Assembly (NCBI RefSeq): GCF_000577815.1
Contig: NZ_CBYM010000016.1
Coordinates: forward strand, 1 to 64,000
DNA length: 64,000 nt
Source of the DNA: Clostridium saudiense
GTDB taxonomy: Bacteria; Bacillota; Clostridia; Clostridiales; Clostridiaceae
Direction of reading: 5' to 3'
Position numbers and translations under genes: made by a program. Below the pieces are notes generated by a model, which ran no database searches, was not told where the DNA came from, and saw only the letters and a program-made list of their open reading frames with translations. Positions 16,027 through 25,264 of this stretch are shown in pieces (within the stretch, counting starts at the first letter, position 1; each line of letters opens with the position of its first letter).

Positions 16027-17010
16027 ATGGACGAAATTAGAGAAAATAATGAAAAAACTACTGAAAATCAAGAAAAAATTCAAGAGACTCAACCTGTAGT
16101 TATAGAGGAAAAAATAGAGACAAAGGGGTTAAAGTTAAAAAAGTCAACAAAAGACAGGCTTAATATGCTTCAAAGTAGTTTTGATGATGCTGAAAGTATG
16201 ATTACTACATTGTTAAATCAATATGATAGCTTTATAGTAGAAAATGATGAAAAATATAATGATCGAAAAGGTGAAATTGATAGATTTAACTTTTTGATAG
16301 ATTCATTAAAAGGATGCTTTATTAATTCTTTAGAAATGGCTACTTATCTAGAAGATAAATATGATACAAAGCTTAAAAATGAAATAAAAAAGAAAGACAA
16401 AGTTATATCTATACTTCAAGATGAAAATACAAATTTGAAAAAGGTATGTAATGATGTTAGTGAGCAAATTAATAAGAAGGATTATGAATTAAATGATGTA
16501 AAAGATAGCTTTTCACGTGTTAATTCTGCACTTTCTACTGTAGAAAAAGAACTAAAGGAAAAATCTGATATAATTCAAAATTTGCAATTACATATTAATT
16601 CATTAACAGAGATATCAAGTGATAATAAGGCTATAAAGGATGAAAATGATAAATTAAAAGAAGAAATAAAGGAGTTAAATGATAAGTTAACCAAAGCAAA
16701 TATTCTTAATGAAAAAATTAATTATTTAGAAAGTGAAAATAATAGATTTAAAAATGAAATTGCTATATTGAATGGAGAAAAAAAAGAGTATAAAGAGTAT
16801 AGCAATAGTTTAAATCAACGAATTCAAGAAGTTTTATTAAATAAATCAGCAGAAATTACAAAAATAAATGAAGAGAAAAATAATTTAATTAGAGAAATTG
16901 AAAATAGAAAAGAATTAGAATTAAAAAATGCTAATGAAACTATTATAAGTTTAAAGGAAGAAATATTCGAATTGAAACTAAATTTAAATAAAGTTAACTT
17001 AGAAAAATAA
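16027..17010 (+). CDS. RHH-like N-terminus with long coiled coil, DNA-binding candidate
   Basis: Residues 1-35 of this 327-residue protein are acidic and disordered. Residues about 40-75 (GLKLKKSTKDRLNMLQ, then DDAESMITTLLNQYD) fit a strand-helix-helix RHH pattern. From about residue 115 to the end it is nearly continuous heptad-like coiled coil, for example KEEIKELNDKLTKANILNEKINYLE. This layout recalls plasmid KfrA and similar DNA-binding coiled-coil proteins, though no homology is claimed. The start ATG follows agaggtt. Further GTTAAC boxes lie inside the gene (16686, 16993) and just after it (17012). A role in autoregulated DNA binding, partition or nucleoid organisation is inference. Confidence 0.55.
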   Translation: MDEIRENNEKTTENQEKIQETQPVVIEEKIETKGLKLKKSTKDRLNMLQSSFDDAESMITTLLNQYDSFIVENDEKYNDRKGEIDRFNFLIDSLKGCFINSLEMATYLEDKYDTKLKNEIKKKDKVISILQDENTNLKKVCNDVSEQINKKDYELNDVKDSFSRVNSALSTVEKELKEKSDIIQNLQLHINSLTEISSDNKAIKDENDKLKEEIKELNDKLTKANILNEKINYLESENNRFKNEIAILNGEKKEYKEYSNSLNQRIQEVLLNKSAEITKINEEKNNLIREIENRKELELKNANETIISLKEEIFELKLNLNKVNLEK

Positions 17011-17046
17011 AGTTAACTAAAGAAATGTATTTGATAAGTAGTATTT

Positions 17047-17078
17047 AAACTATAGGGGATTATCCCCTATAGTTTTTT
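17047..17078. terminator. Bidirectional terminator
   Basis: A perfect 13-bp stem (AAACTATAGGGGA at 17047-17059 with TCCCCTATAGTTT at 17063-17075) and a T run to 17078 lie between the convergent genes ending at 17010 and 17067. Confidence 0.88.
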
Positions 17079-17492
17079 ATTTATTATACTTGATAATCTA
17101 AGTTCGCCATTTTCTAGGGTTCTAATATATAGTTTATAAGGACTTTTATGTGAAAAACCATCAATAATAAGTTTTTCCTTTGATAAAATTGGAGTTATAG
17201 AAAATAATGTATGTGATGATTTAGCTACAATAGAAAGTGATCCTTCATAATCAGTTAAACATTGGCAAATGTTATTTAAATCAATTGTTATAGAATTAGG
17301 TGAATTTATAGTAAATGGACAAATAAATTCATCTCTATTTTTAGTATTTCTAATTACTATATCCAAAAAAGTATAAGAATTATAATCTTTTGTATAAAAA
17401 TATAAAGTTAATTTGTTATTACAATTCAAACATTTTTCTAAAGTTAACTTCTTAATATATTTTGTAGGTTGTGATGTTGAATTTAATTCCAA
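17067..17492 (-). CDS. Unrecognised protein, 141 aa
   Basis: I do not recognise this protein. It starts at TTG 17492 behind gggagga. Its 141 residues look beta-rich (KLTLYFYTKDYNSYTFLDIVIRN; LIIDGFSHKSPYKLYIRTLE), suggesting a small beta-sandwich, with three cysteines (CLNCNN and CQC region) but no clear metal motif. There is no signal peptide. A GTTAAC box (17443-17448) lies in its 5' coding region, and it shares a terminator with the convergent coiled-coil gene, so it may belong to the same accessory cassette. Confidence 0.55.
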   Translation of the reverse strand: MELNSTSQPTKYIKKLTLEKCLNCNNKLTLYFYTKDYNSYTFLDIVIRNTKNRDEFICPFTINSPNSITIDLNNICQCLTDYEGSLSIVAKSSHTLFSITPILSKEKLIIDGFSHKSPYKLYIRTLENGELRLSSIINKKL

Positions 17493-17631
17493 ATAATAAT
17501 CCTCCCTAAAATTTATTATTATTTATTTTATGCACGAAAACAAAAATAGACATAAAATTATACAAATATATAATAATATTTTAAAAAATAATGATAATAC
17601 TATAATTGTAATCAACTATTAGGAGTGAGTT

Positions 17632-18261
17632 TTGTTGCCGATTGCACTTGTTACAGCATTAATCTCAGCGGGTGGATTAGTTTTAGGTTCTGTAATTGGA
17701 GCTATTTGCAGTATTTTTATTAATAAAGTTTCATTACATGAACAAGTTAGAATTCAAAGAGAAAATTTAAATTATCAGGAAAATTGTAATGCAAAGGAAA
17801 AGTATATTAACGCCAATATAATAAGATTGGACTTTTGTAATGCAATTTACCAAAGTGTAAGAGTGCTTCAAAATATGGATAATTATGAAGTGTCTTATTC
17901 AATACCTATGTACAAGGATTATCACAAAATAATAGCAACTTTATGTGACGAATATTCATTAAAGGAGCTTAGTTATATTTATCAGTTTTATGGAATTTTA
18001 GAAATTAATTCAAAGAAAATCGAAGGTTCTAATAGTAAGGATTTAAATGATAGAATAGTAATCCAAAATTCATTCAAAAATATTTTAATAAAGCTTTATG
18101 GAGAAAATTATATTAAATTGTTATCGAAGAATATTGATTGTTTGAGTTTTAATGAACTTTATTGTGATTCTCTTATGAAAAAAGGATATAGGGATATATT
18201 AAAATCCTTAGATGTGATATGTAATATGGGTTATAAAGGAAAAGATGACTTAAATTCTTAA
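17632..18261 (+). CDS. Membrane-anchored unknown protein, 209 aa
   Basis: Residues about 4-32 form one hydrophobic segment (IALVTALISAGGLVLGSVIGAICSIFI) with glycine-zipper character. A predominantly helical cytosolic domain follows. The start is TTG 17632 or the next codon, TTG 17635, behind aggagtgag. No catalytic motif is seen. The gene's last codons form half of its own terminator. It could be a membrane adaptor in the accessory region; no function is assigned. Confidence 0.55.
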   Translation: MLPIALVTALISAGGLVLGSVIGAICSIFINKVSLHEQVRIQRENLNYQENCNAKEKYINANIIRLDFCNAIYQSVRVLQNMDNYEVSYSIPMYKDYHKIIATLCDEYSLKELSYIYQFYGILEINSKKIEGSNSKDLNDRIVIQNSFKNILIKLYGENYIKLLSKNIDCLSFNELYCDSLMKKGYRDILKSLDVICNMGYKGKDDLNS

Positions 18262-18272
18262 GTCATCTTTTT
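18241..18272 (+). terminator. Terminator overlapping the 3' end of the 17632 gene
   Basis: A perfect 13-bp stem (AAAGATGACTTAA at 18241-18253 with TTAAGTCATCTTT at 18258-18270) includes the TAA stop at 18259-18261. Confidence 0.8.
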
Positions 18273-18280
18273 AATATATA

Positions 18281-18670
18281 TTATTTTAGCATATTTATCA
18301 TTAAATCAAGAGTGCTTTTAGTTCTTTCTAAATTATGAATATAATCCGCTATATGGTGTTTATAATAGTAAATACCCTCATCTGTAATGGAATATATTTT
18401 TTTGCTTCTCTTATTTAAAAATTCATCACCTGTCCATTTGCTAATTACGTAACCTTTTTCTTCTAAATCATAAAATGTTTCATAAATAGTGCTTGATGAT
18501 ACAGGAAAAGGTAAATTAGAGGTTTGAAATACATCTCTAAATGTTTCAAGTACTTTATTACCGAACATTACTTCACCCTTAGATAATTCCTTTAATATAT
18601 AAAATGAATATAGCATTTTTGTGTTTACTACATTTCTAGGTGCTACTAATCTATTTCTAGTTGTACTCAT
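18281..18670 (-). CDS. PadR-family transcriptional regulator
   Basis: This 129-residue winged-helix regulator has the PadR signature: ILKELSKGEVMFGNKVLETF, SSSTIYETFYDLEEKGYV with its wing, and KIYSITDEGIYYYK, then a helical dimerisation tail (YIHNLERTKSTLDLMINML). It starts at ATG 18670 behind aaggagtg. PadR proteins usually repress neighbouring membrane or transport genes and respond to small ligands. Here the only divergent neighbour is the Cys/Gly-rich microprotein gene at 18890, a plausible target. The ligand is unknown. Confidence 0.88.
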   Translation of the reverse strand: MSTTRNRLVAPRNVVNTKMLYSFYILKELSKGEVMFGNKVLETFRDVFQTSNLPFPVSSSTIYETFYDLEEKGYVISKWTGDEFLNKRSKKIYSITDEGIYYYKHHIADYIHNLERTKSTLDLMINMLK

Positions 18671-18889
18671 TTAATCACTCCTTTTTTCATAAAAGTATTT
18701 ATAAATTTACTATCTTAAAATCATATTTATAAAAGCTATCTCAATACTTGAGCTGTCTAAGTTTACTTATTTAATGATAACAAAAATTATTAACAGTGTC
18801 TATTTAAAAAGAATATTACGAAATGTAGAACCATAAAATGTGAAATTGAATACTATATATTAAAGTACCAATGATAGGAGATGAGAAAC

Positions 18890-19114
18890 ATGTCAAAGAA
18901 GTGTTGTAGAAGAAACTGCTGTTGTAGAAACAATTGTTGTTGTCAACCATGTTGCAATCAATGTTGTAACAATAGCGGATACGGATGCGGCTACGGAGGA
19001 TATGGTGGAGGATTCGGTAACTGTGGCGGTGGCTGTGGTGGCTTTGGAGGCTGCGGTGGCGGCTGGGCATGGTGGATAATTATACTATTATTCTTCTGTG
19101 GAGGATGCTGGTAA
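18890..19114 (+). CDS. Cysteine- and glycine-rich microprotein with hydrophobic tail
   Basis: Of 74 residues, 18 are Cys and 21 Gly. The N-terminus has repeated Cys pairs and triplets (KKCCRRNCCCRNNCCC, then QPCCNQCC), the middle is a Gly/Tyr/Cys repeat, and the C-terminus is a short membrane-like segment (WAWWIIILLFF) ending CGGCW. I chose ATG 18890 because aggag is nine bases upstream; ATG 18881 is too close to that SD. A 13-bp terminator follows at once, so it is monocistronic. The hydrophobic tail after a Gly-rich stretch recalls YjcZ-type sporulation peptides. Metal binding, redox or spore-coat roles are all possible; none is shown. Confidence 0.7.
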   Translation: MSKKCCRRNCCCRNNCCCQPCCNQCCNNSGYGCGYGGYGGGFGNCGGGCGGFGGCGGGWAWWIIILLFFCGGCW

Positions 19115-19125
19115 TTCATGGCTAG

Positions 19126-19165
19126 GTGTACTAAAAAGTGTATTATCTTTTTAGTACACTTTTTT
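19126..19165 (+). terminator. Terminator of the microprotein gene
   Basis: A perfect 13-bp stem (GTGTACTAAAAAG at 19126-19138 with CTTTTTAGTACAC at 19147-19159) is followed by six T residues. Confidence 0.9.
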
Positions 19166-19234
19166 ATTTATTATAAATTAATTTTTGTATTATGGGAAAA
19201 CTACTTTTGAAAGAAACTCTAGAGGTGTTGTTAT

Positions 19235-19915
19235 ATGCGAAAGAAATTTTTCTTATTTAACTTAATATTAACTATATTACTAACTATAAATAGTAATTTA
19301 GTATATTCAGAACCTATTGAGAGTGAGGAAGGAGAATCGAAAGAAAACAGTGAGGGTGAGCCATATAGAAGGTTAGAAGATGTAAAAAAAGAGTTAAAGG
19401 AGGAACGTCACAAAGTTGATCAGCAAAGATTAGACGATATAAGAAAAAAAGAAGAAGAAAAAAAGGCAAATGAAATCGAAAATGGTGAAAATATGCCTGA
19501 AAAAACTACAGAAGAGAAAAAACAAAATGATAATAAAAAAGAAAATGAATCAATTCCTAAGTTAATAGTTAGATTAAGAGGGAAACATTCTACTAAATAC
19601 TTATGTAGTTATAACTTTACTATAACAAATGAAAATACAGAAAGTGAACTTGCTTGTAGTAATTATGATGATTATAAAGTTTTGTTGAAGAAATCTTCAT
19701 TAAAGGTAAGACCAGGTGAGTTGATAAATTTTGAGTTTAGTGAAAAACCTAAAAAAATTCGTGCGTATATATGGGATGATGAAATAACTGAATTAGAAAT
19801 GACTAGAGGAAGTATTAGAGTTCCTAATTATGATAAGAAAATTGTAGTTGGAATTGAAGGGACATATAAAAATGGAAAAATACTTTATGCTGTAGTTTTA
19901 GATATAAGAGGTTAA
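19235..19915 (+). CDS. Secreted unknown protein, 226 aa
   Basis: A clear signal peptide covers about residues 1-25 (KKFFLFNLILTILLTINSNLVYS, cleavage before EP). Next comes a highly charged, probably disordered or coiled-coil region of Glu/Lys (residues 26-110). A C-terminal domain of about 115 residues follows (KLIVRLRGKHSTKYLCSYNFTI ... GKILYAVVLDIRG), beta-rich and resembling a small extracellular sandwich. The gene ends 25 bases before tepA on the same strand, so the two are probably co-transcribed. No family is recognised. Confidence 0.6.
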   Translation: MRKKFFLFNLILTILLTINSNLVYSEPIESEEGESKENSEGEPYRRLEDVKKELKEERHKVDQQRLDDIRKKEEEKKANEIENGENMPEKTTEEKKQNDNKKENESIPKLIVRLRGKHSTKYLCSYNFTITNENTESELACSNYDDYKVLLKKSSLKVRPGELINFEFSEKPKKIRAYIWDDEITELEMTRGSIRVPNYDKKIVVGIEGTYKNGKILYAVVLDIRG

Positions 19916-19940
19916 ATGAAAAAAATAGGAGGATAACTTT

Positions 19941-20726
19941 ATGGATGTTAATTATAATGTTACATACGGAAATGAAAATGAATTGAAATGTACTGGAAAT
20001 ATAAATAGTGAAAATGAGACTGGAAATGAAAGTGAAAAACATGAAGAGGAAAGTTTGAAGAAGGACCAAGCAAAACTATCTGAAATCAGAGAATTAGGAA
20101 ATACCAATATGACTGGGCCAGATCAAAGTATTCAAATACTTCCTATAATCGGTCAAGTTGAGGGGCATGTTGTATTACCACCACAAACAAAATCAACAAA
20201 ATACGAACATTTAATTCCACAATTAATTTCCATGGAACAAAATGATAAGGTTAAAGGAGTATTAATTGTTTTAAATACAGTAGGAGGAGACGTAGAGGCT
20301 GGATTGGCCATAGCAGAAATGATTTACTCATTATCAAAACCAACAGTTTCTATTGTAATAGGTGGAGGACATTCTATTGGTGTTCCATTAGCAACATCAG
20401 CAGACTATTCTTTTATTACACCATCTGCAACTATGATTGTACATCCTGTTAGAATGAATGGATTTGTAATAGGGGTAGCTCAAACTTTCCATTATTTTAA
20501 GAAGATGCAAGAAAGAATTAATAGTTTTATTGTAAGAACTTCAAAAATTGATAAAGATGAATTAGAAAGAATGATGTTAAAGTCAGATGAATTATTAAAT
20601 GATATGGGAACAATGTTGATTGGAGAGCAGGCAGTTGAATGCGGATTAATTGATAAAGTTGGAGGTATAAAAGAAGCATTAGCTAAATTAAATGAATTAA
20701 TAAAGGAAAAAGAAGAGGAAAAATAA
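19941..20726 (+). CDS. tepA: ClpP-family serine protease, TepA-like
   Basis: This 261-residue protein is a ClpP/crotonase-fold protease of the translocation-enhancing TepA (YmfB) type. The core starts near residue 60. Catalytic Ser145 lies in GGGHSIGVPLA and His168 in IVHPVRMNG; oxyanion glycines are in NTVGGDVEAGLAIAEMI. The first 55 residues are an acidic, low-complexity extension. In Bacillus the equivalent gene also precedes spoIIIE/ftsK, so synteny supports the call. It probably acts in the cytoplasm without a dedicated Clp ATPase nearby. Substrates are unknown. Confidence 0.85.
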   Translation: MDVNYNVTYGNENELKCTGNINSENETGNESEKHEEESLKKDQAKLSEIRELGNTNMTGPDQSIQILPIIGQVEGHVVLPPQTKSTKYEHLIPQLISMEQNDKVKGVLIVLNTVGGDVEAGLAIAEMIYSLSKPTVSIVIGGGHSIGVPLATSADYSFITPSATMIVHPVRMNGFVIGVAQTFHYFKKMQERINSFIVRTSKIDKDELERMMLKSDELLNDMGTMLIGEQAVECGLIDKVGGIKEALAKLNELIKEKEEEK

Positions 20727-20741
20727 AATATGAAAACAATG

Positions 20742-20772
20742 AAAAGAAATTCCATATAGGAGTTTCTTTTTT
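20742..20772 (+). terminator. Terminator after tepA
   Basis: AAAAGAAATTCC (20742-20753) pairs with GGAGTTTCTTTT (20759-20770) with one G-U pair, followed by more T residues. Confidence 0.65.
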
Positions 20773-20854
20773 GTTTGAAATGTGTTTAAAATATTTATAA
20801 GCTATAATATAATAAAATTTACTAAAATGATGTTTTAAGTACAGAGGTGATTTG

Positions 20855-23248
20855 ATGGGAACGGGCAGTAAAAAGAAGAATACTAGTAAAAAGAAAAAAG
20901 ATTCATCTATTGAAAAGAAAGGAGATATCAAAGCTATAATATATGTTGCTGTAGGAATTTTATTATGTTTTTCAACATATACAGATTTAGCTGGGATTTT
21001 ATCTATATTTACACGAAGAGTGATGTATCATTTTATCGGAGTAGTTGTTTATATCATTCCGATATATTTAATATATTTTGGTATAGATACAATAAAATCA
21101 AAGGGAACTATTAAATATTCTAGAAGGTTTTTTAGTATTACATTAATGGCTGTAGTAATTTGGTTGTTTTGTAGTACTATTTCTATCAATTTTGCTGTAG
21201 GGCAAGGAATTAGTAAAGGATTTATAGATACAATTAGAGAAATGAAGTTTTCAACTAATTATAGTATGCATGGTGGCTTTTTAGGATTTATAATAGCTTA
21301 TCCTTTATCTATGTTAATAGGATATATAGGAAGTTACATATTATATATTACATTGTTTGCTATAGGAAGTATCTTATTAATGGATATAACATTATATGAT
21401 ATATATGTTAAAGGTAAGGGATTGATAGATGGACTTGTAGGAGGTGGAAGAAGCAACGTTAAAAATCAAAAAAGTAAAGTTAGTAAGAAATCTGAAAGAA
21501 AGGTTACTAATGATACTATAGAAGTTATTGTTCCAGAAAATGATAATAACGAGAAAGAAGATTTTATTAAAGGTATAAATAATAAAATACAAATTTTAGA
21601 CTTTATGAGAAATTCTGAGCTACAAGATGTAAATCCTCTTCAAGACTTTGATTTAGATAAAGATTTCTCTAGTGAAGCTGGGATGCAAGAAGAATATATT
21701 GTTGCTAAAGGTAGTGAAACTAAAAAGATAAACAAAAATTTATCTCATGATGATAAAGAAGTTGTAAGTAAGGAAATTGAAGAATCCTTAAATGAATCAG
21801 GTGAAGTACAAAAAAAAGAATATGCTTTTCCTACAATGGATTTATTAAATATAAATTCTAAATTAAAACTTAAAAATGAAGATAAAAAAGACTTGATAGA
21901 TAATGCTAATAAGCTTGAAGAAACACTTTCTAATTTTGGAGTTGAAGCAAAAGTAGTACAAGTTACTAAGGGGCCTTCTGTTACAAGATTTGAATTACAG
22001 CCAAGTCCAGGAGTTAAGGTTTCTAAAATAGTTAACCTTCAAGATGATATTGCTTTAGGCTTAGCAGCAAATGGTGTTAGAATGGAAGCGCCAATTCCAG
22101 GTAAAGCAGCTATAGGTATAGAGGTTCCTAACAAGAAACAATCTCCGGTATTTTTAAGAGAAGTATTAGATTCTAAGGAATTTACTAATACATCAAAAAA
22201 TTTAGCTTTTGCATTAGGAAAAGACATTACAGGCAAATGTATAGTTGGTGATTTGAGTAAAATGCCACATATGTTAATTGCAGGTGCTACTGGATCAGGT
22301 AAGTCAGTATGTATAAATTCTCTTATAATAAGTTTATTATACAAGTACTCTCCAGAACAGGTTAAGTTACTTATGGTTGACCCTAAGGTTGTTGAATTAA
22401 GTGTTTATAATGGAATACCACATTTGTTAATACCTGTTGTTACAGATCCAAAGAAAGCAGCTGGTGCATTAAATTGGGCAGTAAATGAAATGAATAAAAG
22501 ATATAATTTATTCTCTCAAATGAAAGTTAAAAATATAGAATCTTATAATAAGCTATATGAAAAGGGTGAAATACAAGAAAAGCTACCTTATATAGTAGTA
22601 ATAGTAGATGAGCTTGCAGACTTAATGATGGCATGTCCTAATGATGTTGAAGATTATATTTGTAGATTGGCACAAATGGCTAGAGCTGCTGGTATGCATT
22701 TAATAATTGCTACTCAAAGACCTTCAGTTGATGTTATTACTGGGGTAATTAAAGCAAATATTCCATCAAGAGTATCATTTGCAGTATCTTCAGGAACTGA
22801 CTCAAGAACTATACTAGATCAAGTTGGAGCAGAAAAACTATTAGGTAGGGGTGATATGTTATATTATCCTATAGGTGAAAATAAACCTTTAAGAGTTCAA
22901 GGAGCATTTATTTCAGAAGAGGAAGTTGAAAATGTAGTTGAGTATATTAAAAACTCAGAAGATGATGTTGATTATTCAGAAGATATTATTAATCATATAA
23001 ATAGTGAATCAAGTAATGAAGCTGCAATGAGTAGTAGTGATACTGATGAATTGCTAGAAGAAGCAATGAAATTGGTTATTGATTATCAACAAGCATCAAC
23101 ATCTTTTATTCAAAGAAAATTAAGAGTAGGATTTAATAGAGCATCTAGGATTATGGATGAACTAGAAGAACATGGTATAATATCAGAAAAAGATGGAAGT
23201 AGACCAAGGCAGGTATTGGTTGGTAAAGAAGATAGATATAACGAATAA
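20855..23248 (+). CDS. ftsK: DNA translocase FtsK/SpoIIIE
   Basis: This 797-residue ATP-dependent DNA pump moves chromosome ends through the division or sporulation septum. Four transmembrane helices fill residues about 25-180. A charged linker follows, then the motor: Walker A GATGSGKS at residues 477-484, Walker B VVIVDELADLMM, and the RxA segment RLAQMARAAGMHLIIATQRPS. The C-terminal gamma domain (AMKLVIDYQQASTSFIQRKLRVGFNRASRIMDELE) is intact and should read oriented DNA motifs. I chose ATG 20855 behind agaggtga; a TTG precedes it. Length is close to B. subtilis SpoIIIE. It leads the conserved ftsK-rimO-pgsA-recA-rny order. Confidence 0.95.
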   Translation: MGTGSKKKNTSKKKKDSSIEKKGDIKAIIYVAVGILLCFSTYTDLAGILSIFTRRVMYHFIGVVVYIIPIYLIYFGIDTIKSKGTIKYSRRFFSITLMAVVIWLFCSTISINFAVGQGISKGFIDTIREMKFSTNYSMHGGFLGFIIAYPLSMLIGYIGSYILYITLFAIGSILLMDITLYDIYVKGKGLIDGLVGGGRSNVKNQKSKVSKKSERKVTNDTIEVIVPENDNNEKEDFIKGINNKIQILDFMRNSELQDVNPLQDFDLDKDFSSEAGMQEEYIVAKGSETKKINKNLSHDDKEVVSKEIEESLNESGEVQKKEYAFPTMDLLNINSKLKLKNEDKKDLIDNANKLEETLSNFGVEAKVVQVTKGPSVTRFELQPSPGVKVSKIVNLQDDIALGLAANGVRMEAPIPGKAAIGIEVPNKKQSPVFLREVLDSKEFTNTSKNLAFALGKDITGKCIVGDLSKMPHMLIAGATGSGKSVCINSLIISLLYKYSPEQVKLLMVDPKVVELSVYNGIPHLLIPVVTDPKKAAGALNWAVNEMNKRYNLFSQMKVKNIESYNKLYEKGEIQEKLPYIVVIVDELADLMMACPNDVEDYICRLAQMARAAGMHLIIATQRPSVDVITGVIKANIPSRVSFAVSSGTDSRTILDQVGAEKLLGRGDMLYYPIGENKPLRVQGAFISEEEVENVVEYIKNSEDDVDYSEDIINHINSESSNEAAMSSSDTDELLEEAMKLVIDYQQASTSFIQRKLRVGFNRASRIMDELEEHGIISEKDGSRPRQVLVGKEDRYNE

Positions 23249-23323
23249 CAATATAAAATACTTGTAAATATGAGATAGTTAAATTAAAATAAGTATTATT
23301 ATTTATACTTAGGAGGAAAAAAG

Positions 23324-24661
23324 TTGAGTAAATATAAAGTTGGAATGGTTAGTTTGGGATGCGACAAAAATAGAGTAGACTCAGAATTAATCTTAGGAGC
23401 TATAAATAAACATTATGAAATTACAAATAACGCTAAGGAAGCAGATATAATTATAGTAAATACATGCGGATTTATAGAAAGTGCAAAGCAAGAATCTATT
23501 GATACTATTTTAGAAATGGCTGAGTACAAAAATAAATATAAATGTAAAATGTTAATTGCTACTGGGTGTTTAACTCAAAGATATGGTGATGAATTATTAG
23601 AATTAATTCCTGAGATAGATATATTAATGGGAGTTAATGATTATATGAAATTACACAGATTAATCTTAGATTTTATCAAAGATCATAAGAGAATTTCATC
23701 AGCAGCTTATAGTGATGAAGGGGTTAATGAAGGTATTAGATTATTAACAACTAAGCAACATACAGCTTATGTTAGAATAGCAGAAGGATGCAATAACTTT
23801 TGTACTTACTGTATAATACCTAAAATAAGAGGAAAATTTAGAAGTAGATTAGAAAAAAATATTTTAGATGAAGTAAATCTTTTAGTTAACAATGGAGTAA
23901 AAGAAATAATATTAATAGCACAAGATTTAACTGATTATGGTGTTGATATTTATGGAAAAAGAATGCTTCATGATTTAGTTAGAAAAATTTCATTAATTGA
24001 TGGAGTAGAATGGATTAGACTTCTATATTGTTATCCTGAAGAAATTACTGATGAATTAATTGAAGAAATTGCAAATAACGATAAGGTTGTGAAGTATTTA
24101 GATTTACCTATTCAACATATAAGTAGTAAAGTGTTAAAGCAAATGGGAAGAAGAACTAATAAGGAAACTATAATTGATAAAATAGAAACTTTAAGAAATA
24201 AGGTTCCTAATATAGCATTAAGAACATCATTAATAGTAGGATTCCCAGGAGAAACAGAAGAAGAATTTAATGAATTAGCAACATTCTTAAAAGATTATAA
24301 GCTTGAAAATGTAGGGGTATTTGCATATTCACAAGAAGAGGATACGCCAGCAGCAATAATGGATGGCCAAATAGAAGAAAATATAAAGAAAGAACGTCAA
24401 AACACATTAATGGCTATTCAAAGAGATGTTGTTAAAGAACAAATTAAATTGAAAATAGGAAATATTTATGATACCATAATAGATAGCAACAATGGAGAAT
24501 ATTTCATTGGTAGAAATTACGAAATGGCTCCAGAAATCGATGGGCTTATCTATATTAAGAAGCATGACGGATTAAGTATAGGCGATATAATAAAAGTTAA
24601 GGTTACTGATGTTATGGAGTACGATTTAATAGGGGAGATTTTTGATGAACTTAGCAAATAA
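23324..24661 (+). CDS. rimO: Ribosomal protein S12 methylthiotransferase RimO
   Basis: This 445-residue radical-SAM enzyme adds a methylthio group to an aspartate of ribosomal protein S12. The N-terminal UPF0004 domain opens with [16 protein letters not shown] and supplies the three cluster cysteines ([19 protein letters not shown]). The radical-SAM CxxxCxxC is CNNFCTYC near residue 160. A TRAM-like domain ends the protein. The TTG start at 23324 has AGGAGG seven bases upstream. The DKNRVDSE and GCLTQRYG sequences favour RimO over MiaB, whose own gene is at 47534. It overlaps pgsA. Confidence 0.95.
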   Translation: MSKYKVGMVSLGCDKNRVDSELILGAINKHYEITNNAKEADIIIVNTCGFIESAKQESIDTILEMAEYKNKYKCKMLIATGCLTQRYGDELLELIPEIDILMGVNDYMKLHRLILDFIKDHKRISSAAYSDEGVNEGIRLLTTKQHTAYVRIAEGCNNFCTYCIIPKIRGKFRSRLEKNILDEVNLLVNNGVKEIILIAQDLTDYGVDIYGKRMLHDLVRKISLIDGVEWIRLLYCYPEEITDELIEEIANNDKVVKYLDLPIQHISSKVLKQMGRRTNKETIIDKIETLRNKVPNIALRTSLIVGFPGETEEEFNELATFLKDYKLENVGVFAYSQEEDTPAAIMDGQIEENIKKERQNTLMAIQRDVVKEQIKLKIGNIYDTIIDSNNGEYFIGRNYEMAPEIDGLIYIKKHDGLSIGDIIKVKVTDVMEYDLIGEIFDELSK

Positions 24662-25232
24662 ATTGACAATGATTAGGATATTTCTAGTTCCAGTATTTTT
24701 AGTTTTTATAGCAGTAAGGGATATTCCATATGGTTCAATAGTTGCAACAGCGGTATTTATAATCGCATCGATTACTGATCAACTTGATGGTCATATAGCT
24801 AGAAGTAGAAATCAAATAACTAATTTTGGGAAATTTATGGATCCATTAGCGGATAAGTTACTAGTTACAGCGGCATTAATTTCATTGGTTGAATTAAATA
24901 TGATACCAGGCTGGGCTGTAGTAATAATAATTGCAAGGGAATTTGCAGTTTCTGGTCTTAGAACTTTAGCTGCATCAGATGGTATTGTAATTGCTGCAAG
25001 CTGGTGGGGAAAAATAAAGACAGTAACTCAAATGGCTGCAATTATTACATTATTAGTAGAAGTTAATATTGTCTCATCACAAGCAGCAATTAATTTTGTA
25101 AGTAATAATGCATTTTTAAATGGGTTCTTTACTTATGTTCCTAATATTTTATTAATATTAGCTGTAATAATTACAATAATTTCAGGTGTTGATTATTTTG
25201 TTAAAAATAAGGCAGCTATTTCTATGAAATAA
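24645..25232 (+). CDS. pgsA: CDP-diacylglycerol-glycerol-3-phosphate 3-phosphatidyltransferase
   Basis: This 195-residue integral membrane enzyme makes phosphatidylglycerol phosphate, the precursor of the substrate used by the cardiolipin synthase at 25. The CDP-alcohol phosphotransferase signature is [13 protein letters not shown] followed by [11 protein letters not shown], giving DG-x2-AR-x8-G-x3-D-x3-D. About five or six hydrophobic segments surround it. ATG 24645 lies behind aggggag; the TTG just before it is less well placed. The start overlaps the last 17 bases of rimO. A terminator follows, and no cinA gene lies between pgsA and recA. Confidence 0.93.
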   Translation: MNLANKLTMIRIFLVPVFLVFIAVRDIPYGSIVATAVFIIASITDQLDGHIARSRNQITNFGKFMDPLADKLLVTAALISLVELNMIPGWAVVIIIAREFAVSGLRTLAASDGIVIAASWWGKIKTVTQMAAIITLLVEVNIVSSQAAINFVSNNAFLNGFFTYVPNILLILAVIITIISGVDYFVKNKAAISMK

Positions 25233-25264
25233 GGTTTAATAATGAAATAAATTGGTTATAATTC

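Noticed and set aside
14816..18670. Prophage or integrative conjugative element
   Set aside because: Only one recombinase is present; no capsid, terminase, relaxase, coupling protein or replication gene is seen within reach.
18873..19114. CRISPR-like or satellite repeat suggested by the GGC-rich tract
   Set aside because: The periodicity is codon-based Gly/Cys coding with SD and terminator, not regularly spaced identical repeats.
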